This document shows positions 44,581 through 54,372 of a stretch of 64,000 bases of DNA, one piece after another. Position numbers and translations under genes: made by a program. The stretch lies in contig JARLHE010000006.1 of assembly GCA_031292385.1 (NCBI GenBank), positions 1 through 64,000 of the forward strand, written 5' to 3'. Each line of letters begins with the position of its first letter. The stretch's first letter is position 1. Below the pieces are notes generated by a model. The model was not told the origin of the DNA. It worked only from the letters and a program-made list of their open reading frames with translations, and searched no databases. Source of the stretch: Oligoflexia bacterium (GTDB lineage: Bacteria; Bdellovibrionota; UBA1018).

Positions 44581-45633
44581 TCACAGCGTTTTCATATCGA
44601 TCACGAAACGGTAACGGACGTCTCCCTTGATCGTCCGCTCATACGCTTCGTTGATTTTTTGAACTGGGATGACTTCGACGTCCGACGTGATGTTCTTCGC
44701 GGCGCAGAAGTCGAGCATTTCCTGCGTCTCGGCGATGCCGCCGATCAACGATCCGGCAAGGCTGTGCCTGCCGAAAATCAGCGAAAACGGCTGGAGCTCC
44801 ACCGCCTTCGGAGGAACGCCCAGCATGACCATCGTGCCGTTCGTCGCCAACGTGGCGAGGTACGGGTTCAGATCGATCGAGGCCGATACCGAATTGATGA
44901 TCAGGTCGAAATGCCCTTCGAGACGGGCAAGCGCTCCGTCCTGCGAGGTGAGACAAAATGCGTGAGCGCCGAGACGGCGAGCGTCGGCCTCCTTCGCTTT
45001 CGAAGTGCTCAGCATCGTGACTTCGGCTCCCATCGCGGCGGCGAGCTTGACGGCCATATGACCCAACCCTCCCAGTCCCATGACCGCCACGCGCGAACCC
45101 TTGCCCACTTTCCAATGGCGCAGCGGGGAATAAGTCGTGATGCCGGCGCAAAGAAGCGGGGCCACGTTTTGAATCGGCAACTTATCGGAAACTCGCAGCA
45201 CGTAATTTTCATCCACCACGATCTGGGACGAATAGCCCCCGAAAGTCGGCGTCTTTTTATCGCGCTCAACCGAGTTATAAGTGCCGACCATGCCTTCGGT
45301 GCAAAACTGTTCCAGCCCCTGCTTGCAGCTCGAGCAGGTCCGGCACGAATCGACGAAACAGCCCACGCCGGCAAGATCGCCCGACTTGAATCGCGTCACC
45401 GCTTTGCCGACTCGAGTGATCTTTCCCACGATTTCATGGCCGGGAACCATCGGAAACACCGACCCGCCCCACTCATCGCGCGCTTGATGGATGTCGGAAT
45501 GGCAAATCCCGCAATAGAGAATCTCGATCAAAACATCGTGATCGCGCGGCTCGCGCCTTTCGAATGAAAACGGTTCAAGCGACGAATGCGCTCTGAGCGC
45601 GGCATAACCTTTGGTCTTGAGAGTATTAGGCAT
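44581..45633 (-). CDS. Zinc-dependent alcohol dehydrogenase (YahK/cinnamyl alcohol type)
   Basis: 350 residues. Catalytic zinc: GICHSDIH and GHEIVG; structural zinc: CRTCSSCKQGLEQFC (four cysteines). The nucleotide-binding motif VMGLGGLGHMAVK shows a GxGGxG fold and next to it STSKAKE, typical for NADP(H) use as in YahK and CAD enzymes. It reduces broad aldehydes. It is monocistronic and convergent with the regulator gene. Confidence 0.93.
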   Translation of the reverse strand: MPNTLKTKGYAALRAHSSLEPFSFERREPRDHDVLIEILYCGICHSDIHQARDEWGGSVFPMVPGHEIVGKITRVGKAVTRFKSGDLAGVGCFVDSCRTCSSCKQGLEQFCTEGMVGTYNSVERDKKTPTFGGYSSQIVVDENYVLRVSDKLPIQNVAPLLCAGITTYSPLRHWKVGKGSRVAVMGLGGLGHMAVKLAAAMGAEVTMLSTSKAKEADARRLGAHAFCLTSQDGALARLEGHFDLIINSVSASIDLNPYLATLATNGTMVMLGVPPKAVELQPFSLIFGRHSLAGSLIGGIAETQEMLDFCAAKNITSDVEVIPVQKINEAYERTIKGDVRYRFVIDMKTL

Positions 45634-45698
45634 CGGGATGAGTCTCCTTACCTCGACTTATAGCATGAAGGGCAAAACCGTTATATACTCAGTTAGAA

Positions 45699-46562
45699 GT
45701 GAAGAAGATTCCTGGCCTCTACTACAATCGTTTTTTTGTTTCGGCGGCCGATCGCCGCGAAATTCTTGAATGGCTATCGGGGATTTATCCGATCTGGGAG
45801 TATCGCTACTCCGAAAATAACCCTCCGCATCCCGGTGAAACGCAGCGACAACTGCTCCGCCCCGTCTATTGGCTCGGCAACTGGCAGTTCGCCTGCCTGA
45901 ATTATTATCATCCCCCGAAGGGCATTCATAACCGCTGTGTTCGCGCGGAGCCGTTTCCCGCCCCGCTGTTGAAATTAGTGAAGAAAATAGAAGGCATCGC
46001 GCGCAAGATGTACTCGGGCCGCGACATGCCGGAGAAATGGCATCTGAATACCTGCCTGCTCAATTTCTACGGCAGCAGGGTCATTCAAGACGAAGACGGA
46101 GAAAAGCGCATCGACACCGCCCGCGTGGGCGAGCACAAGGATTTCGAGCCGGGACCGGTCGCGTCCATCTCCCTGGGAGAGCGCGCCATGTTTCAGTTCG
46201 TCTCAAGCCAGCAGCGCGGAGAGCGTGACGGCGTCGTGCTGCAGCAATGGCTCGATGACGGCTCGCTGCAGATTTTCGGAAGCCACCGCTGGAAGAACCA
46301 GCTGTTTCACCGCGTCCAGCGCGTCGATCGGCGCGAGGGGATCTTGTTTCCCGTCAACGTCGAAGGCTTTGAAACAAGGCGACTTAATTTCACTTTTCGT
46401 TATGTGCCGGATGAGCACATCGTTCCCTATTCTTCGCTGCCGGCCAAGGCGCGAGACGATGTTCGCGGCTATATGCAAGCGCTCGCTAAAAATTCGGAAT
46501 TCTTCGAACAAGAACTTAAAAAAACCGAGTCAAAGAAGTCTGGACAACCACGCCCGAAATAG
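45699..46562 (+). CDS. AlkB-fold 2-oxoglutarate/Fe(II) oxygenase
   Basis: 287 residues from a GTG (45,699); no later ATG keeps the N-terminal domain. Core residues: H146-x-D148 in VGEHKDFEPG, distal H204 in NQLFHRVQRV, arginines R228/R229 in ETRRLNFTFRYVP, and NTCLLNFYGS before them. This order is AlkB-like. AlkB relatives remove alkyl groups from nucleic acids or modify tRNA or proteins; the substrate cannot be told. The next gene starts after 31 bases in the same direction. Confidence 0.82.
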   Translation: MKKIPGLYYNRFFVSAADRREILEWLSGIYPIWEYRYSENNPPHPGETQRQLLRPVYWLGNWQFACLNYYHPPKGIHNRCVRAEPFPAPLLKLVKKIEGIARKMYSGRDMPEKWHLNTCLLNFYGSRVIQDEDGEKRIDTARVGEHKDFEPGPVASISLGERAMFQFVSSQQRGERDGVVLQQWLDDGSLQIFGSHRWKNQLFHRVQRVDRREGILFPVNVEGFETRRLNFTFRYVPDEHIVPYSSLPAKARDDVRGYMQALAKNSEFFEQELKKTESKKSGQPRPK

Positions 46563-46593
46563 CCCAAAATCACGACGAGGAGCAACCCCTGTC

Positions 46594-47118
46594 GTGAATT
46601 CATCCCATCCGGTCCGAGTGCTCGTCACCGGCGGCACCTTCGACAAAGAATATAACGAGATCAACGGCACTCTTTTTTTCAAAGACACGCACGTTCCCGA
46701 AATGCTGCGCCTGGGGCGCTGCAAGGTGGGGGTCGAGATCGAGACCTTGATGATGGTCGACAGCCTCGAGATGACGGACGGCGACCGTCGCTCGATCTTA
46801 GGCCACTGCGAAAGGGCATCGGAAAGCCGAATCATCATCACCCACGGCACCGACACGATGGAGCAGACCGCGAAGCTTCTCGGTACCGCGGCGTCGGCGG
46901 CGAACTCCCCAATCCGCTCGAAGACGATCGTCCTTACCGGCGCGATGGTTCCCTACAAATTCGGCAGCTCGGACGGCCTTTTCAACCTAGGCAGCGCGCT
47001 CGCCTTCGCGCAAACGCTGCCTGCCGGCGTTTATGTCGCCATGAACGGAAAGTACTTTCCATGGTCAAATGTCACTAAAGACCGGAAGAACGGCGAGTTT
47101 CACGAACTTAAGCCATGA
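46594..47118 (+). CDS. Short asparaginase-domain protein
   Basis: 174 residues from GTG 46,594, with GACGAGGAGCAACCCCT upstream. It contains only the N-terminal asparaginase domain: VLVTGGTFDKEYNE (first catalytic Thr), then IIITHGTDTMEQTA (second Thr with TD), IVLTGAMVP and SDGLFNLGSALA. The C-terminal domain of normal asparaginases (about 330 residues) is missing. Stand-alone short forms exist as a conserved group, so it may be a real small enzyme. The stop overlaps the next start. Confidence 0.85.
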   Translation: MNSSHPVRVLVTGGTFDKEYNEINGTLFFKDTHVPEMLRLGRCKVGVEIETLMMVDSLEMTDGDRRSILGHCERASESRIIITHGTDTMEQTAKLLGTAASAANSPIRSKTIVLTGAMVPYKFGSSDGLFNLGSALAFAQTLPAGVYVAMNGKYFPWSNVTKDRKNGEFHELKP

Positions 47119-48026
47119 AGCTTAAAGTTTGCGCGTTCATCGGCGCATTCAGTTTTTTCCTTCTCAGCGCGGCAGCCTGGCGCGGGTACGGCGATGACCG
47201 CGACGCCTGCATCCTGGCGAAGTTCAGGGATAAACTGATCCAGTCTTACGATAAGGACGAGAACGCGAAGCTGCCGGCCCAGGTGCGCGTCGATTTCGGA
47301 AACGAAACCCCGGAATCCCTCTTCAAGTACTTTCTGAAAATCTGGAAAAACGGAACCGCCGATTTCCTCGCTCAAAAAAAACTGCTCCAGAAGATCGCGC
47401 AAGACGAAGCCCCCACCAAGGAAGAGCTGGCGTCGTTCAAGCTGGCCCGGGCGCGATTCAAGCAGCTGCGCTTCGCGTTCGCGTCTTTCGACAAGACCCA
47501 CGAATATCCCGAGCACCTCGACGAGTTCACGACGAGCATGGGAAAGATCCAGGACGCGTTGTCAAATCATTCCCCGGATACCGCGGCGAAGCTTGCCGGG
47601 AGAATCCTGCCGAAATGGAATGCCGAAGGTCTGAGAAAAATCGAGAAGGAGACCGGACAGTTCGACCCCTCCTCCAAAAAGTCATTTTATCGCTGGATCG
47701 GCAACGAGCTGAATGACCTGGAGGGTCTATTGAACAGGCCGACTCTGTCGTCGAAAGGAATTCACGACGCCCGAAAAATTTTGGCCCGGCAAAACGCGGT
47801 GTTTTTTATTCTCGACGCCGTCGACTCGACTCCGGAGACCGCGGCGACGCTCAATTACCTGAGCACGTGGAACGCCCAGCTCGGCGATTTTCACGACGAC
47901 CTGGTCCGGCGCGTGACACGCGGAGAGCTCGACGAGAAGAAAGATCCCATCGTGTTTCCGCCCGGACTCAAAGCGCAGGCGCTTGAATATATCGAAAAAA
48001 TGCGAGCTTTCCTCGACAAGAATTAA
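47115..48026 (+). CDS. Exported CHAD-like protein
   Basis: 303 residues, ATG overlapping the previous stop (ATGA). A signal peptide or anchor at 1-22 (VCAFIGAFSFFLLSAAAW). The helical body resembles CHAD domains: FKLARARFKQLRFAFASF and GIHDARKILARQNAVFFILD, then LSTWNAQLGDFHDDLVRRV, which match the 'R-h-l-R-l-r' and 'LG..HD' patterns that bind polyphosphate. CHAD proteins are usually cytoplasmic. Role unknown; the four-base overlap ties it to the asparaginase-domain gene. Confidence 0.75.
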   Translation: MKLKVCAFIGAFSFFLLSAAAWRGYGDDRDACILAKFRDKLIQSYDKDENAKLPAQVRVDFGNETPESLFKYFLKIWKNGTADFLAQKKLLQKIAQDEAPTKEELASFKLARARFKQLRFAFASFDKTHEYPEHLDEFTTSMGKIQDALSNHSPDTAAKLAGRILPKWNAEGLRKIEKETGQFDPSSKKSFYRWIGNELNDLEGLLNRPTLSSKGIHDARKILARQNAVFFILDAVDSTPETAATLNYLSTWNAQLGDFHDDLVRRVTRGELDEKKDPIVFPPGLKAQALEYIEKMRAFLDKN

Positions 48027-51000
48027 CGTGCCGGCGCGGTGCCGCTGGCATTCGCGGCAGCTTGACGTTCCGCGGTCGCCAGCGGATCCGGCCTTTCAAA
48101 GCGGGTAAACAGGCTGTAAACGCAGGGAACGACGAAAAGGGTAAGAATCGTCGAAGCAATCACGCCACCGATGATCGAGATCGCCATGGGGATCGTCGTT
48201 TCCGCGCCGGGACCGATCGAAAGAGCCTCGGGGAGCGCGCCGGCGACGGTCGCCACCGAAGTCATCAAAATCGGGCGTAGCCGGACGGGACAGGCCTTCA
48301 GAAGAGCGGTTCTGACATCGTTCCCCTCCGCGCGCATCTGATTGGTGAAATCCACCAACAGAATCGAATTCTTTTTCACGATGCCCATCAACAGGATGAA
48401 GCCGATCAAGCTGTACATATTGATCGACTGATGAGCGATGTAAAGCCCCATGAAGGCGCCGGAAATACTGAAAGGAAGCGCCATCAAGACGGTAACCGGG
48501 TGAATGAAGCTGTCGAATTGGGAGGCGAGGACCATGTAAGAAACCAAAAGCCCCAGGAGTAAAGCGTAAATCAGGCTTTGAAACGACTCCTTGAAGCTTT
48601 GCGAGCTACCCGTGAGCTTGATGAAATAGCCGGGAGGCAGATACTTTGTCGCGATCTCCTGCGCCTTATTCATCGCTTCCTGCTGCGAATGCCCGGGTGC
48701 CGGGTTCGCGTAAACGGTGATCGCCCGCGCGCGATTGAGACGGGAAATGAGCATCAAGCTCGGCGTGACCTTCTGCTCGACGACTTCCGAGAGCGGAACC
48801 GTTTCGCCGCGATTATTGCGAAGCTGGATGTGACTGAGGTCCGGCAACTTATCGCGCTGGGAGGCGACCAGGCGCACTTCGATTTCATAGCGGTGGCGGC
48901 CTTTGGTGTATTCGGTGGTCCCGGTGAGGATGTTACCGCCGACAAGCGTGTTAAGCGCCTGGGTCACCGTACTGAGGGACACGGCATGGGCCGCAAGCTT
49001 CGCCCGGTTAGGCACGATCTGTACCTCCGGCATATTGGCCTGAACGTCGGTGTTCACGTCGACCATGAAATGACTCGCTTTCATGTCGTCCATGATCTTG
49101 CTCGTGACCGAAGTCAGCTTGTCCCAATCCGGCCCTTGGATAATGAACTCGACCGGAAATCCACGTGAAGCCGCGAAACCGCGGAGCGAAAGATCCTGAA
49201 AGACGATTTCCATTCCCTTGTTCGCCTTCTTCAGTTCGCTGCGGAATTTCTTGATGAGTTCCGACTGAGTGGCTTTCCGTTTCGAGGCGTCAACGAGCGT
49301 CACGAAGGCCATTCCTTGATTGACGGCATCCCCGCCAAAGCCCCCAACGGCGCTGAAAACGCCGAATACCTCGGGTTGTTTGAGCAGAAAATTTTCGACG
49401 GCTTTCATCTTGTCGTTGGTGACCGGCAAGGACGTCCCGACCGGCAACTTCAACCTCATCATGATCTGAGACTGGTCTTGCGCGGGCATCATCTCGCCGG
49501 GAAGCTGCCGGGCGATCAGCAAGCTCGCAAAAAAGAAGATCAGCGCGCCGGCAATGGTTGCGGCCTTGGTGAATTTATCGCGAAGAAGGACTTTTAGAAG
49601 GCGCTCGTACATGCCCGACAGTCCCCGGAAGACACGATCGATAAAACCTGCGAAGCCCTTGCCCGTATGATTCACGCTCAAAAAGCTCGCGCAACGCATC
49701 GGAGTCAGCGTCAGTGCCTCGAGCAGCGAAAGCAAAACCGCGACCGTTACGGTGATCCCGTATTGAAAGAAATACCGCCCGATAATTCCTTTCATGAACA
49801 CGACCGGCACGAAAATAGCGACCACCGCGACCGTCGCCGCGAGCGCGGCGAAAGTGATCTCCTCGGCGCCCTTGAGGGCCGCTGCCTTCTTCTTTTCGCC
49901 CAATTCGCGATGACGGACGATGTTCTCCAGCATCATGATCGAATCGTCGACGACGATTCCGATCGCGAGGCTGAGGCCAAGCAGGGTGAAGGTGTTCAGC
50001 GTGAAATTGAAAAAGTAAAACGCGATGAACGTGCCGACAATCGACGTCGGAATCGACAGGAGCACGTTGATCGTGGAAGTGATCGACCCCAGGAACAAAT
50101 AGCAGACCACCGAGGTGAGAATCGCCGAGAGCAGGAGCGTGAATTCCAGCTCGCTGACCGATTGGCGGATAAAGCGCGTATTGTCCGATCGCACATTCAG
50201 GTTGAATTGCGGCGGGATCGTCGGCTGCAGCTCGGCGGCTTTCTTTTTGACCAGATCGGCAACCTCGACCGCATTCGAGCCGTGCTGCTTGACGATGCCC
50301 AAGCCGACGGCAATCTGGCCGTTGGAGCGCGAAATCCTCCGGACATCGGCGGTACCTTCTTCAATCGTCGCGATTTTGTTCAACTGCGTGGGCCGGTAAT
50401 TCGCGCCCAGGTTCGCTCGATTCTGGATCGTGATCTTTCCAAAGTCGGTCGGGTTTTGAGCCTCGCCCAAAACGCGGACAAAATACTCCTTTTTATCGTT
50501 CTCGATGCTTCCCGCCGGCCCTTCCTGATGCTCGGCCTGGATTGCCGAGACCACGTCACCCGACGTGAGATTGTACTTATAAAGCTTGTCGAGGTCGGTC
50601 CAAACCCGCAGAGCTGGGTCGACGTATCCGCCCAAGACGATGTTGCCGACCCCGGGCACGGTACTGAAAGCGTCATTCAGCGTATCGCGCGCATAAATCA
50701 TCAGATCGATGATCTTGGTGTTAGGATCGCTCGAAGTGAGCGTCATCCACAGGATCGGCTGGTCCTCCGGATTGCTCTTTCGCAGTACCGGCGGAAACAT
50801 GTCCGCGGGCAGGAGGTTCTTCACCTGGTTGATGCGATCCTGAATCTCCTGCATCGCAACGTCGACGTCGCGGTTGAGCTCGAACTCGACGGCAATGGAA
50901 CCCGAGCTTTGCTGGGCGCTCGAAGTGATCTGGCGGACCCCGTCGATCTGCATGATCGCGTCCTCGATCGGATCGAGGATCTGGCTTTCGATGACCTCGG

Positions 51001-51166
51001 GAGCCGAGCCGTTCTCCGTGACCGATATGCTGACGACCGGGAAATCGACATCCGGCAACTGGCTGATCCCAAGACGGGTGAACGAGATCGCCCCGAAGAC
51101 CAGAATGGCCGCCATCAGCATCCACGCGAAAACCGGTCTGCGAATAGAAAGCCCGGGTAAACTCAC
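48023..51166 (-). CDS. RND efflux permease (second of tandem pair)
   Basis: 1047 residues from a GTG that overlaps the stop of the gene before. HAE1/AcrB-like: N-terminal SIRRPVFAWMLMAAILVFG, two large periplasmic loops, helix 4 with the proton-relay aspartates GIVVDDSIMMLENIV, and RCASFLS/LTPMR and the helix-10/11 part PILMTSVATVAGALPEAL. It exports drugs, metals or lipophilic compounds with a periplasmic adaptor and outer-membrane channel. None of these is in the operon. The tandem layout recalls MdtB/MdtC heterotrimers. Confidence 0.93.
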   Translation of the reverse strand: MSLPGLSIRRPVFAWMLMAAILVFGAISFTRLGISQLPDVDFPVVSISVTENGSAPEVIESQILDPIEDAIMQIDGVRQITSSAQQSSGSIAVEFELNRDVDVAMQEIQDRINQVKNLLPADMFPPVLRKSNPEDQPILWMTLTSSDPNTKIIDLMIYARDTLNDAFSTVPGVGNIVLGGYVDPALRVWTDLDKLYKYNLTSGDVVSAIQAEHQEGPAGSIENDKKEYFVRVLGEAQNPTDFGKITIQNRANLGANYRPTQLNKIATIEEGTADVRRISRSNGQIAVGLGIVKQHGSNAVEVADLVKKKAAELQPTIPPQFNLNVRSDNTRFIRQSVSELEFTLLLSAILTSVVCYLFLGSITSTINVLLSIPTSIVGTFIAFYFFNFTLNTFTLLGLSLAIGIVVDDSIMMLENIVRHRELGEKKKAAALKGAEEITFAALAATVAVVAIFVPVVFMKGIIGRYFFQYGITVTVAVLLSLLEALTLTPMRCASFLSVNHTGKGFAGFIDRVFRGLSGMYERLLKVLLRDKFTKAATIAGALIFFFASLLIARQLPGEMMPAQDQSQIMMRLKLPVGTSLPVTNDKMKAVENFLLKQPEVFGVFSAVGGFGGDAVNQGMAFVTLVDASKRKATQSELIKKFRSELKKANKGMEIVFQDLSLRGFAASRGFPVEFIIQGPDWDKLTSVTSKIMDDMKASHFMVDVNTDVQANMPEVQIVPNRAKLAAHAVSLSTVTQALNTLVGGNILTGTTEYTKGRHRYEIEVRLVASQRDKLPDLSHIQLRNNRGETVPLSEVVEQKVTPSLMLISRLNRARAITVYANPAPGHSQQEAMNKAQEIATKYLPPGYFIKLTGSSQSFKESFQSLIYALLLGLLVSYMVLASQFDSFIHPVTVLMALPFSISGAFMGLYIAHQSINMYSLIGFILLMGIVKKNSILLVDFTNQMRAEGNDVRTALLKACPVRLRPILMTSVATVAGALPEALSIGPGAETTIPMAISIIGGVIASTILTLFVVPCVYSLFTRFERPDPLATAERQAAANASGTAPAR

Positions 51167-54100
51167 GCCGGCGCGGTTCCTTGTGAATTATGAGGGACGG
51201 ATGGTTCCTCGTCCCCTTTCTCATCCCTTTTCTCATCCCTTTTCTCAGGGCGCTCGAGCTTAGTGAAAAGGCTGTAAACGCAGGGAACGACGAAGAGGGT
51301 AAGAAACGTCGATAGCGATACGCCGCCGATAATGGAAATGGCCATCGGCACGCGCGTTTCGGCGCCGGCGCCGAAGTTCAGCGCCTCCGGAATCGCGCCA
51401 GCGATGGTGGCGATCGAAGTCATGAGAATCGGACGCAAGCGAACCGGGCAAGCCTCAAGCAGCGCTTGATCGGGCGGCGAGCCTTGCTCTCGGCGCTGAT
51501 TGGTGAAATCGACGAGCAGAATCGAATTCTTCTTCACGATACCCATGAGCAAGATCAAGCCGATCATGCTGAACAGGCTCAAGGACTGATTGGCCATGTA
51601 AAGAGCCGCCAGCGCCCCGGAAACGCTGAAAGGCAACGCCATCAGAACCGTGACCGGGTGGATGAAACTGTTGAATTGCGAAGCCAGCACCATATACGCG
51701 ACCGCTACACCCAAAATCAGGGCGAAGAGCAAGCTCTCGAACGCGTCACGGAACGCCGATGCGCTACCGGTCATCGTCGCCCGGTACCCGGGCGGAAGGG
51801 TTTCTTTCGCGATCTTTTCCACCGCCTCAAGCGCGGTTTGCTGCGACTTGCTGTTCGCGACGTTGGCGTAGATCGGGATGGCCCGCGCCCGGTTGTGGCG
51901 TGAGATCAGCTGCGGTCCCGTCACTTGCTTGATCGAAGCGACTTCGCTGACCGGGATTAGGTCGCCGGTGCCGCGATTGTTTCTCAATCGGACCTTTCCG
52001 ACGTCTTCCGGCTGCGAGTGCTGATCCTCTTGCGACTTGATGCGGATATCGTAACGGTGGCCCGCCAGCGGATACTGGGTATTCGCCGTATACCGCTGGC
52101 CGCCGATGAGAATGCCGACCTCCTGATCGATGGTCGAAACGCTCACGCCTCGGTCCGCCGCGCGATCGCGGTCCGGAACCACGTAAACTTCCGGCATCCC
52201 GCTTTGGTAATCGGCGTTGATGTCTTCGAGAAGCCCGGTCTGATTGAGCTTCGCGATGATCGCGTCCGAATACCCCATGAGCTTATCCCAATCGGGCCCC
52301 TCGAGCGTGAACTCGATCGGATAGCCGCGCGAGGCGCTGAATCCGGTGAGAGAGAGATCCTGTCCGAAAACGGTCGTACCGGGAAGCAGCTTCCGCAGAT
52401 CGGCGCGCGCGCGATCCATCATCTCGCGCTGGCTCGCCTTTCTTTCCTTCGCATCTTTCAGAATGACGTAAATCACGCCCGCATTGACCACGTTGTTGTT
52501 CTCGTAGTTCCCCACCGTCGTGTAATAATCTTTCACCTCGGGCTGCTGCAAAAGATAAGCTTCGGCGCGCCTGAAGACCTCGTCGGTGGCCTTAATGGAC
52601 GTTCCCACCGGCGTCTTCAGGGTCAGGACGAATTCGGACTGGTCCTGCGCCGGGACCAGCTCCTCGCGAAGGGTCGTCAGGAAGAAAATCGAAGTGACGA
52701 AAACCATGACCGACACGAACACCACGCTCCAGCGGTGATTCAGGCACCAGCGAAGCATGCCCGTATAAACGGCGGAAAGCTTGTTCAAGAACGCATCCAT
52801 GACCCTCATGACGGCGCCCGGATTGTCGTGAGCCGAGGTCATGAAGCGGGCGCAACGCATCGGGGTCAGAGTCAAGGCTTCCAACAAGGACAAAAAGACC
52901 GCGACGGTCACGGTGATCCCGTACTGATAGAAAAACCGGCCGATCACCCCCTGCATGAAGATCACCGGGATGAAAATCGCCGCGATGGCGATCGTCGTGG
53001 CGAGCGCGGCGAAAGTGATTTCGTTCGAGCCCTCGATCGCCGCCTGGCGACGGTTCTTCCCCATCTCATAGTGGCGCACGATATTCTCGAGCATCATGAT
53101 AGCGTCGTCGACGACGATACCGATCGCGAGACTGAGGCCCAGGAGGGTGAAGGTGTTCAACGTGAACCCGAAGAAATAAAGCGCGGTGAACGCGCCGACG
53201 ATCGAAGTCGGGATCGCGAGCAGAACATTGAAGGTCGACGACCACGAACCCAGGAAAAGGTAACAAACGATCGAGGTCAATAAAGCGGCGTAAATCAAGC
53301 TCATATTGAGCTCGTGAACGGACTCGCTGATGAACTTGGTGGTATCGAGCTGAGCCTCCAGGTGGTAGCCGGGCAGGAGCGTCGGCTGGATCTGCTTGAT
53401 TTTTTCGCGCACCAGCCGGGCCACTTCCACCGCGTTCGAGCCGTGCTGCTTGACGATGCCCAGGCCCACCGCGGTCAAGCCGTTGAAGCGGGAAATGGCC
53501 CGCACATCGGCGACGCCCTCCTGAATGGAAGCCACGCGGTTCATTGGGATCGGGTTGTAGTTGGCCGTCCCGCCCCGGGTGTTGATGCGGATTTTTCCGA
53601 AGTCGGTCGTCGAGCTCGCTTCGCCGAGCACTCGCACGTTCATTTCGTTGAGAGGCGCCTCAATACGGCCGGCGGGCTGCTCGATCTGCTCGGCTTGGAC
53701 GGCGCTCCAAATGTCGGCGGAGGCCAGATCGAAGCCGTAAAGCTTGTTTTCGTCGATCCAAACGCGCAGATTCGGGTCCACATAACCGCCGAGCGTGATG
53801 TTGCCGACGCCCGAGATCGTCGAAAGCTGGTCTTTCAGCGTGTTTCGCGCGTAGATCATTTGCTTGTAAAGCGGGATGTCCTTGTCGGCCGTGACCATGG
53901 CCCAAAGGATGGGCTGGTCCTCCGGATTCGTCTTGGTGATCACCGGCGGATACAGCGCGGTCGGCAGCTTGTTCGCGGTCTGCGTGATGCGATTCTGCAC
54001 TTCCTGGAGCGCGACATCCACGTTGTGATTGAGCGCGAACTCACAAGTGATGTTTGCCGTCCCCTCGCTGACGCTCGATGAAACGCTCGTCAGGCCTTCG

Positions 54101-54321
54101 ATGCCCATCACGGCGTCTTCGATGACGTCGACCACGTCCATTTCCATGATCTCGGGAGCGGCGTTATCGAGCTCGAGCGAGATGTTGACCACGGGAAAAT
54201 TCACGTCGGGCATCTGGCTGATGCCCATGCGCTGAAACGAGATCGCGCCGAAGACGATCAGGGCGAACATCAACATCCAGGCGAAAACGGGACGGCGAAT
54301 CGAGACTTCTGAGATGCTCAT
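51163..54321 (-). CDS. RND efflux permease (first of tandem pair)
   Basis: 1052 residues. Same family as the next gene: SIRRPVFAWMLMFALIVFG start, helix 4 aspartates GIVVDDAIMMLENIV, PILMTSIATIAGAIPEAL near the end, and a short charged tail (EKRDEKRDEKGDEEP). The two proteins are clearly related but well diverged, as in MdtBC-type pairs. The PilZ gene precedes it by 51 bases in the same direction. Confidence 0.93.
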   Translation of the reverse strand: MSISEVSIRRPVFAWMLMFALIVFGAISFQRMGISQMPDVNFPVVNISLELDNAAPEIMEMDVVDVIEDAVMGIEGLTSVSSSVSEGTANITCEFALNHNVDVALQEVQNRITQTANKLPTALYPPVITKTNPEDQPILWAMVTADKDIPLYKQMIYARNTLKDQLSTISGVGNITLGGYVDPNLRVWIDENKLYGFDLASADIWSAVQAEQIEQPAGRIEAPLNEMNVRVLGEASSTTDFGKIRINTRGGTANYNPIPMNRVASIQEGVADVRAISRFNGLTAVGLGIVKQHGSNAVEVARLVREKIKQIQPTLLPGYHLEAQLDTTKFISESVHELNMSLIYAALLTSIVCYLFLGSWSSTFNVLLAIPTSIVGAFTALYFFGFTLNTFTLLGLSLAIGIVVDDAIMMLENIVRHYEMGKNRRQAAIEGSNEITFAALATTIAIAAIFIPVIFMQGVIGRFFYQYGITVTVAVFLSLLEALTLTPMRCARFMTSAHDNPGAVMRVMDAFLNKLSAVYTGMLRWCLNHRWSVVFVSVMVFVTSIFFLTTLREELVPAQDQSEFVLTLKTPVGTSIKATDEVFRRAEAYLLQQPEVKDYYTTVGNYENNNVVNAGVIYVILKDAKERKASQREMMDRARADLRKLLPGTTVFGQDLSLTGFSASRGYPIEFTLEGPDWDKLMGYSDAIIAKLNQTGLLEDINADYQSGMPEVYVVPDRDRAADRGVSVSTIDQEVGILIGGQRYTANTQYPLAGHRYDIRIKSQEDQHSQPEDVGKVRLRNNRGTGDLIPVSEVASIKQVTGPQLISRHNRARAIPIYANVANSKSQQTALEAVEKIAKETLPPGYRATMTGSASAFRDAFESLLFALILGVAVAYMVLASQFNSFIHPVTVLMALPFSVSGALAALYMANQSLSLFSMIGLILLMGIVKKNSILLVDFTNQRREQGSPPDQALLEACPVRLRPILMTSIATIAGAIPEALNFGAGAETRVPMAISIIGGVSLSTFLTLFVVPCVYSLFTKLERPEKRDEKRDEKGDEEPSVPHNSQGTAPA

Positions 54322-54372
54322 TTAGTTACCTATGCTAACTAATAACGAAGAGGCGGAACAAATGCAAACCGA

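Noticed and set aside
45009-45374. Antisense and shadow frames in the alcohol dehydrogenase gene
   Set aside because: The real frame carries both zinc sites and the nucleotide-binding motif.
49667-53283. Long plus-strand open frames opposite the RND genes (up to about 500 codons)
   Set aside because: They lie exactly antisense to conserved permeases, have Arg/Asp/His-rich random composition and no ribosome-binding site; an effect of high GC at third codon positions.
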